DNA of 46,967 bases from Saprospiraceae bacterium (GTDB taxonomy: Bacteria; Bacteroidota; Bacteroidia; Chitinophagales; Saprospiraceae): contig JAHDBJ010000028.1 of NCBI GenBank assembly GCA_020630435.1, positions 1 through 46,967 on the forward strand, given 5' to 3'. The translations under genes were made by a program, and so were the position numbers. Shown piece after piece: positions 42,484-46,967 of this stretch; position 1 is the stretch's first letter; every line of letters starts with the position of its first letter. The notes below the pieces were generated by a model. That model was not told the DNA's origin and ran no database searches. It saw only the letters and a program-made list of their open reading frames with translations.

Positions 42484-43495
42484 ATACTGTTTATGCTTAA
42501 TGCTTTTTTGCTATTCTATTCTATCAGAAGCGCAGACACCACCTTCTAACCTAGAAGGGCTTGAATTGCGACAATGGTTAAAAGCAAATTATTACGATGG
42601 AAAATTTTCGGCTTTAACTTATCGAGAGGCAAGAGAGAAAATGTATGCTTTTATTGATAATAAAGATGGAAAAATTACTTGTGTTTATTCAGGATATGAA
42701 AAAAGCAATCCTTATGGTAATGAAACGACAGGTGTTAGTCCGATAAATACAGAACATACTGTTCCGCAATCTTTCTTTGGGAGTGCAGAGCCGATGCGCT
42801 CAGATATTTTTCACCTTTTTCCAACCTATAGCAATTGGAATACAGAACGTTCCAATTATCCGTTTGAAGAAATCTCGGATAATCGAACCGATAAGTGGAT
42901 CTATTTAACCAATAGTCAGAATAATATTCCTAGCTCAAATATTGAACGATACAGCGAGAAAGAAAATGGTGGAATGTTTGAGCCTAGAGAAGATCATAAA
43001 GGCGATGTAGCAAGAGCTGTTTTTTATTTCTATACCATGTATCCGAATGCAGCAGGAAGTATCCATGATGTAGGCGATTTAACTACCTTTTGCAATTGGA
43101 ATGCACAAGACCCTGTTAGTCAAAAAGAGATAGACAGAAATAATGCAATAGAAGAATATCAGGGAAATCGTAATCCCTATATCACCCTAAATGACTTGCC
43201 TCATAAAACTTGGGGTTGTCCCACAACTTCTACTAAAAACGTAAAGCCTTTTTCAGGCAGATTAAGCCTCTTTCCAAATCCTACCAATGATATACTTTAT
43301 GTACAAATTGAAGACATTATCTTGAAACAAGATGCTCGGATTATCCTTCAAGACATTGAAGGGAAAATATTAAAAACTCAAGAAGTTCGCCAAAAGTATT
43401 TAGAACTAGATATTGAAGGTTTAGCTCAAGGGGTTTATATTTTAAAATTTGAGCATCAAGGAGAAGTGGCTTATCGTAAAGTAGTGAAATTATAG
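42470..43495 (+). CDS. Secreted endonuclease I family nuclease with T9SS tail
   Basis: A 341-residue exported nuclease. Signal peptide 1-21 (LSEAQ). Endonuclease I (EndA/NucM, beta-beta-alpha-metal) domain about 30-250: CVYSGYEKSNPYG, the catalytic-His motif NTEHTVPQSFF (H96), SDIFHLFPTYSNWNTERSN and GDVARAVFYFYTMYP. A T9SS type A sorting domain occupies about 262-341 (LFPNPTNDILYV, LAQGVYILKF). It degrades extracellular DNA, probably for nutrition. The start overlaps the 3' end of ndh by 14 bp, an odd pairing of a respiratory enzyme and a secreted nuclease; both probably share a transcript with the serine hydrolase gene 17 bp later. Confidence 0.92.
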   Translation: MRLLKYCLCLMLFCYSILSEAQTPPSNLEGLELRQWLKANYYDGKFSALTYREAREKMYAFIDNKDGKITCVYSGYEKSNPYGNETTGVSPINTEHTVPQSFFGSAEPMRSDIFHLFPTYSNWNTERSNYPFEEISDNRTDKWIYLTNSQNNIPSSNIERYSEKENGGMFEPREDHKGDVARAVFYFYTMYPNAAGSIHDVGDLTTFCNWNAQDPVSQKEIDRNNAIEEYQGNRNPYITLNDLPHKTWGCPTTSTKNVKPFSGRLSLFPNPTNDILYVQIEDIILKQDARIILQDIEGKILKTQEVRQKYLELDIEGLAQGVYILKFEHQGEVAYRKVVKL

Positions 43496-43512
43496 ATAAG
43501 TATCTAGTAAGA

Positions 43513-44667
43513 ATGAAAGTTATTAATAATAAAATTGCACAAATCGGTTTAGCCTTGAGGGCTGGTTTTTGTATGGTTTTCTTATTAATATTAATATCCT
43601 CTTGTTCTAGGAATACTACTTTAGGAAGAGTTGTGAAATACGGCAATTCTGATATTAAAGACCATAAAATATTTTCAAAAAAAGAGATTAAAAAAGGGGC
43701 TAATGTTTATCATTACCCAAAACAGGAAGCTAATTTCAAAGCTATAAACTCTAAGCTTGAACGAGCGGAATCTACGGCTTTTATCGTTATAAAGAAGGAT
43801 ACAATCCGTAATGAAATATATTTTGGAGAACATAGACGTTCTGATGTATGTACTTCGTTCTCTTCTGCCAAATCTATTGTTTCCTTGCTGGTAGGTTGGG
43901 CAATAGATCAGCAACATATTGGTAATGTTCAAGATAAAATTGTTCAGTATCTTCCAGAATTAAAAACTAAAGCAGGTTTTGAGGATCTTACGATTGAAGA
44001 TCTACTATTGATGCGTTCACCGATTAAGTACGGCTCATTAAAAGACGATATTCTAAGCTATTATCATCCCAATCTTCGAAAAGTAGCCCTAGAAAAAACG
44101 AAGGTACTCGATAGCCAACGGCCCTTTACATTCAATTATAATAATTATCATCCCTTACTGTTGGGATTGATACTAGAACGTAGCACTAAAATGACGGTTG
44201 CACAAATACTAGAGCGTGCTTTTTGGAAGAAAATAGGGGCTGAATACGATGGCAGTTGGAGTATGGATAGTGATGAGCATCAATTCGAAAAAATGGAAAG
44301 CGGCATCAATTGGAGCGCAATCGATTATGCTAAAATGGGTAGTCTGATTCTACATGATGGACATTGGAATAATGAAACAATCGTATCCAAATCATGGATT
44401 CGACAATCAACTCGAAGCCCTAAAAATGCCAACGTTAAAGAATATAAAGGCAGTTTTATAGAAGGGATGAATATACAGTATAGATACCTTTGGTACAATA
44501 GAGTGAATGCTAGGGGAGACCATGAGATTTTTGCGATTGGGAAGTATGGTCAATTTATCTTCATCAATCCCAGACAAGAGACCGTTATTGTCCGTTTTGG
44601 TAGAAAGATGGTTTTAGAAATAAACGAGTGGGTTGACTTATTTTCATCTATTGCATACAAGGCATAA
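43513..44667 (+). CDS. Serine hydrolase (class C beta-lactamase-like) lipoprotein
   Basis: A 384-residue lipoprotein with a signal segment and lipobox ending at C31 (LILISSCSRN). It is of the beta-lactamase/transpeptidase-like serine hydrolase family: SxxK motif S117-SA-K120 (SFSSAKSIVSLLVG), YxN motif in FNYNNYHPLLLG, and a C-terminal strand GKYGQFIFINP where the KTG-like triad would be. Members act as esterases, D-amino-peptidases or penicillin-binding-like hydrolases; the substrate is unknown. It lies 17 bp after the endonuclease gene and converges on the 44673 gene with 5 bp between stops. Confidence 0.87.
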   Translation: MKVINNKIAQIGLALRAGFCMVFLLILISSCSRNTTLGRVVKYGNSDIKDHKIFSKKEIKKGANVYHYPKQEANFKAINSKLERAESTAFIVIKKDTIRNEIYFGEHRRSDVCTSFSSAKSIVSLLVGWAIDQQHIGNVQDKIVQYLPELKTKAGFEDLTIEDLLLMRSPIKYGSLKDDILSYYHPNLRKVALEKTKVLDSQRPFTFNYNNYHPLLLGLILERSTKMTVAQILERAFWKKIGAEYDGSWSMDSDEHQFEKMESGINWSAIDYAKMGSLILHDGHWNNETIVSKSWIRQSTRSPKNANVKEYKGSFIEGMNIQYRYLWYNRVNARGDHEIFAIGKYGQFIFINPRQETVIVRFGRKMVLEINEWVDLFSSIAYKA

Positions 44668-44672
44668 ATTTA

Positions 44673-45497
44673 TTATTTACTCCTCCGACGTTGAGCTACG
44701 ACTTTTCTTAGGAAATTTAGCAGCTTCCAACCATTGGTACGGAAAGAAGACATCGAAAATTTATGTTCGACATTTTTATTGGTCGTTATCGTCAGACTGA
44801 CAAGCCCTCCCGTGATGGATTTTATATCATTATAGGGCAGGGATATTTCTTTTAGTTCGTTGGTACTTGCTTGAATGCCTGCAAAATCAAAACTATCGTT
44901 ATAGACTTTAAAATCCCCATAGTATTGCTTGAGTCCCAGCCAATCTTCCCAGAATAAGACATTCGGAAAAACGTGTACAAGTTTGGTGCTCTGCTCAAAG
45001 GCTTCCATCGTTTTCGGATCAAAGGTAAACATACAATCCATACTCTTTAAGATACGCATACGGTGCTGAAATCCTATTTTACGCACCCCAAAATCATTGA
45101 AAATAATCGGAATCCAATCTTCATTTTTATAGGTTTCGGCGATGCTGGTACTTCGGACTTTTTCCAATACTGCCATTGGGTTTTCTTGGAAAAGTTTTTT
45201 CATCTTTTCAGGTGTTGCAATTAGCGGAGATACAAGGATGATATTGCCTAGTTCTTGCTGTACAGGTTCTAATAAAGGCAACAATAAATCGGCTTTTCTG
45301 TAGTAGCGTGTCGTTTTTTTTGAATTGTCAAATAAGGCTTTAATCTTATCAGCTAAAAAGATTTTATCGTTTAACTGACTGATACGACTGTGTGGATTGT
45401 TTTCTACAAAACGCTTTATGGCTTCCTCGCCTTCTATGGTCAGGCAGAGGTAATCGTAATCATTGCCTAAGAGGGCAAGGTAAACTTCTATGATCAT
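44673..45497 (-). CDS. Protein of unknown function
   Basis: A 274-residue protein without signal peptide or membrane helix. I do not recognise a family. The N-terminal two thirds are mixed helix and strand (IEVYLALLGNDYDYLCLTIEGEEA, ENPMAVLEKVRS); the C-terminal part (about 195-270: YNDSFDFAGIQ, SLPYNDIKSITGGLVSLTI, KFSMSSFRTNGWKLLNFLRK) has the strand-and-terminal-helix pattern of a PH-like domain, which is a guess. The upstream 450 bp contain a MITE, so its promoter may lie close to the start or be affected by the insertion. Confidence 0.75.
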   Translation of the reverse strand: MIIEVYLALLGNDYDYLCLTIEGEEAIKRFVENNPHSRISQLNDKIFLADKIKALFDNSKKTTRYYRKADLLLPLLEPVQQELGNIILVSPLIATPEKMKKLFQENPMAVLEKVRSTSIAETYKNEDWIPIIFNDFGVRKIGFQHRMRILKSMDCMFTFDPKTMEAFEQSTKLVHVFPNVLFWEDWLGLKQYYGDFKVYNDSFDFAGIQASTNELKEISLPYNDIKSITGGLVSLTITTNKNVEHKFSMSSFRTNGWKLLNFLRKVVAQRRRSK

Positions 45498-45947
45498 TGT
45501 TGCTCTATTTTAAAAAGCAAGTTAGGAAATATATCCGAAAAGTTAATATCGAATTTTATAAATGTTGTTTGTGCTTTTTACAGCTATTCTCGCTTTGATT
45601 TTTAATGAATATGTTTTTCAATATTATATCAATTTAGTACATTGAGTTTTATCTTATTTGTTCTTTTTCCAGCAAAAAAGAACCAAAATGCCGTCGAAAC
45701 CGCATATTTCTCAAAACTTTTGACCTAGATTTTTTAAATTTTTTTGCTATCGCTGCAAAAACTTAAAAAATTCTCCCCTTTGGGTCGGTCAAAATTTTGG
45801 AAATTGCTTTTTTGCGACAAAAAAAAGCCAATTATTATCACTTTTCAAACAAAATACATTTTATAATATTCTTTTTATTTCAAAGCGAGAATAGCTGTGC
45901 TTTTTAGCAACTCCAAACAGTCTTATCTTTTTTGTGAAAACCAAAAC
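45498..45947. other. 450-bp intergenic region, mostly a MITE
   Basis: Apart from the 317-bp element and its duplicated target site, the remaining sequence is 74 bp next to the 44673 gene start and 41 bp after the TPR gene stop. No gene is seen. Interruption by the element explains the unusual length of the gap. Confidence 0.7.
45572..45906. mobile_element. 317-bp MITE with 18-bp TIRs and 9-bp TSD
   Basis: The element proper is 45581-45897. Terminal inverted repeats are CAGCTATTCTCGCTTTGA (45581-45598) and its exact complement (45880-45897). A 9-bp direct repeat, TGCTTTTTA, flanks it (45572-45580 and 45898-45906). Inside, nested inverted pairs follow in order: GCAAAAAAG (45672) with CTTTTTTGC (45807), CAAAACTTTTGACC (45712) with GGTCAAAATTTTGG (45787), ATTTTTTAA (45729) with TTAAAAAAT (45763), and TTTTTGC with GCAAAAA around loop TATCGCT (45748-45754). 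It encodes no transposase, so it needs one in trans. Confidence 0.88.
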
Positions 45948-46967
45948 TTAAAGCGCATAAGCTAGTCTCATTTCTTCCACCTTATCAATAATCTCTTCCA
46001 CCGTTTCTTTGAGCTCATCGCCCATACGAAGATATTCATTAGGATATTTATCTTGCATATAGTACATCAAAGCATAATAAATAGGCTTCAAACGATCTTT
46101 GATTTGCAGCTCTTCCGCTTGGGGAGTATTGAAATAATCATATAAAAAGGTATACTGCGACTTTGCTAGAAGCAATAGAAAATAAAGATGCCATTCTCCA
46201 TTATCATTAGTGATACAAATGTCTTCGTATAAAAACGATTGGGCTAATGTTGTTGATTGCTCAAATTCATTTTGCCATAGGTAAATACAGGCTAGTGTAT
46301 GATTGACATATAGACTATTAGTATCTTTTTGCTTTGCCTCAATCGCTAACTCTAAGGCTTTTTTAGGATTTTGATATTGCTGGAAATATAGATAGGCTAA
46401 TCCATTTAGAGCATTAATATTTTCTTTTTCAATGCCTAATAGATAATATTTTTCAGCATTTTTGAAGTCTTTATTTCTTGCATAAATATTTGCAAGGTTT
46501 ATTATAGCATTAGAATCTCCTTTTTCGATACCTTTCAAAAGGTATTCCTTCGTTTTTTTAAGATTATTTTTTTTGTAGTAAAGTTCAGCAATGTTATTAA
46601 GGGCATTAATATTTCCTTTTTCGATGGCTAGTAGATAATATTTTTCTGCTTTTTTGAAGTCCTTAAATTTATTATGATATAAATTCGCTAGATTATTTAG
46701 AGCATCAATATCTTCTTTCTTAATAGCTAATAGATAATACTTTTCTGCTTTTTGGAAGTCTTTAAATTCGTTTTCATATAAAATTGCTAGATTATAAAGA
46801 GCATTAATCTCTTCTTTTTCGATAGCTAATAGATAATATTTTTCTGCTTTTTGGAAGTCTTTAAATTCATTTTTATATAAAATTGCTAGATTATAAAGAG
46901 CATTAATATCCCCTTTTTCGATAGCTAATAGATAATATTTTTCTGCTTTTTGGAAGTCTTTAAATTC
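45948..46967 (-). CDS. TPR/Sel1-like repeat protein, cut by right window edge
   Basis: The C-terminal 339 residues of a larger protein; the frame is open to base 46967 with no stop, so an internal Met near 46538 is not the true start. It consists of 33-residue helical repeats of the form KDFQKAEKYYLLAIEKG with DINALYNLAILYKNEF. The three repeats nearest the edge (46967-46869, 46868-46770, 46769-46671) are nearly identical as DNA, with a 99-bp period. The repeats decay towards a unique C-terminus (LKPIYYALMYYMQDKYPNEY, ELKETVEEIIDKVEEM). Such repeats bind protein partners; the N-terminal domain that would define its role lies outside the window. Confidence 0.85.
   Translation of the reverse strand, partial: EFKDFQKAEKYYLLAIEKGDINALYNLAILYKNEFKDFQKAEKYYLLAIEKEEINALYNLAILYENEFKDFQKAEKYYLLAIKKEDIDALNNLANLYHNKFKDFKKAEKYYLLAIEKGNINALNNIAELYYKKNNLKKTKEYLLKGIEKGDSNAIINLANIYARNKDFKNAEKYYLLGIEKENINALNGLAYLYFQQYQNPKKALELAIEAKQKDTNSLYVNHTLACIYLWQNEFEQSTTLAQSFLYEDICITNDNGEWHLYFLLLLAKSQYTFLYDYFNTPQAEELQIKDRLKPIYYALMYYMQDKYPNEYLRMGDELKETVEEIIDKVEEMRLAYAL
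46671..46967 (-). repeat. 99-bp tandem repeats encoding TPR units
   Basis: Three consecutive 99-bp units (46671-46769, 46770-46868, 46869-46967) with the same phase; the two outermost differ at only a few positions in the codons around EKGD/EKEE and YKN/YEN. The array probably continues beyond the window. Confidence 0.85.

Noticed and set aside
45948-46538. A complete 196-residue gene beginning at an internal Met
   Set aside because: The same frame stays open with matching repeats to base 46967, so this Met is inside a longer, truncated gene.
1-46967. tRNA, rRNA, CRISPR arrays and complete insertion sequences
   Set aside because: Looked for by eye on both strands; no T-loop-like tRNA pattern, regular spacer array or transposase frame was found. 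A covariance or HMM scan would be needed to exclude them fully.

Overview
The window is AT-rich DNA from a member of the Bacteroidota, most likely the Saprospiria (Saprospira/Aureispira-like). Eight predicted secreted proteins end in a type IX secretion (T9SS) type A sorting domain. Starts generally lack a Shine-Dalgarno sequence and are preceded by A-rich DNA, and a few TAnnTTTG-type -7 elements are visible. A front-end fatty-acid desaturase and an arsenosugar gene pair suggest a marine aerobe. The genus is an inference. No rRNA, tRNA, CRISPR array, integrase or intact transposase was seen.

Layout. 1-3726: a TPR protein cut by the left edge and a secreted LRR-Ig-subtilase. 4003-6731: a compact minus-strand operon of an Lgt-like membrane protein, a radical SAM enzyme resembling the tetraether/membrane-spanning-lipid synthase family, and two small paralogous membrane proteins. 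This is the best candidate here for an undescribed system. 6812-9086: bifunctional-nuclease/UVR protein, metallophosphoesterase, cyclase-family hydrolase. 9166-16686: two giant secreted metalloproteases (M43-like and reprolysin-like) whose last 342 codons plus 3' terminator are almost identical DNA. 16952-18921: HI0933-type flavoprotein overlapping a LytTR response regulator. 19029-22256: ccmE-ccmF, with a CxxxY-type CcmE. 22270-23732: arsenosugar pair (ArsS radical SAM plus AhpD-like protein). 23854-24888: isoaspartyl peptidase lipoprotein. 25105-31485: membrane-anchored TPR-LuxR regulator, paired dyads, an unrecognised secreted protein, tandem hairpin elements and an M4-type metalloprotease. 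31700-33186: lipocalin-like lipoprotein and desaturase. 33293-39145: Vps62-domain protein and subtilase with related, diverged tails. 39511-40737: Spy-like lysine-rich protein with a T9SS tail. 41179-44667: type II NADH dehydrogenase, endonuclease I, serine hydrolase lipoprotein. 44673-46967: an unknown protein, a 317-bp MITE with target-site duplication, and a 33-residue-repeat TPR protein cut by the right edge.

How the genes fit together. Much of the window is an exported degradative set: two subtilases, three zinc proteases, a nuclease and a Vps62-domain protein, all exported by T9SS machinery encoded elsewhere. This suits a gliding, scavenging or predatory bacterium. The tail modules of these cargo proteins appear to be duplicated and exchanged as units. 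Lipid-related genes recur: the radical SAM/Lgt-like operon and the desaturase.
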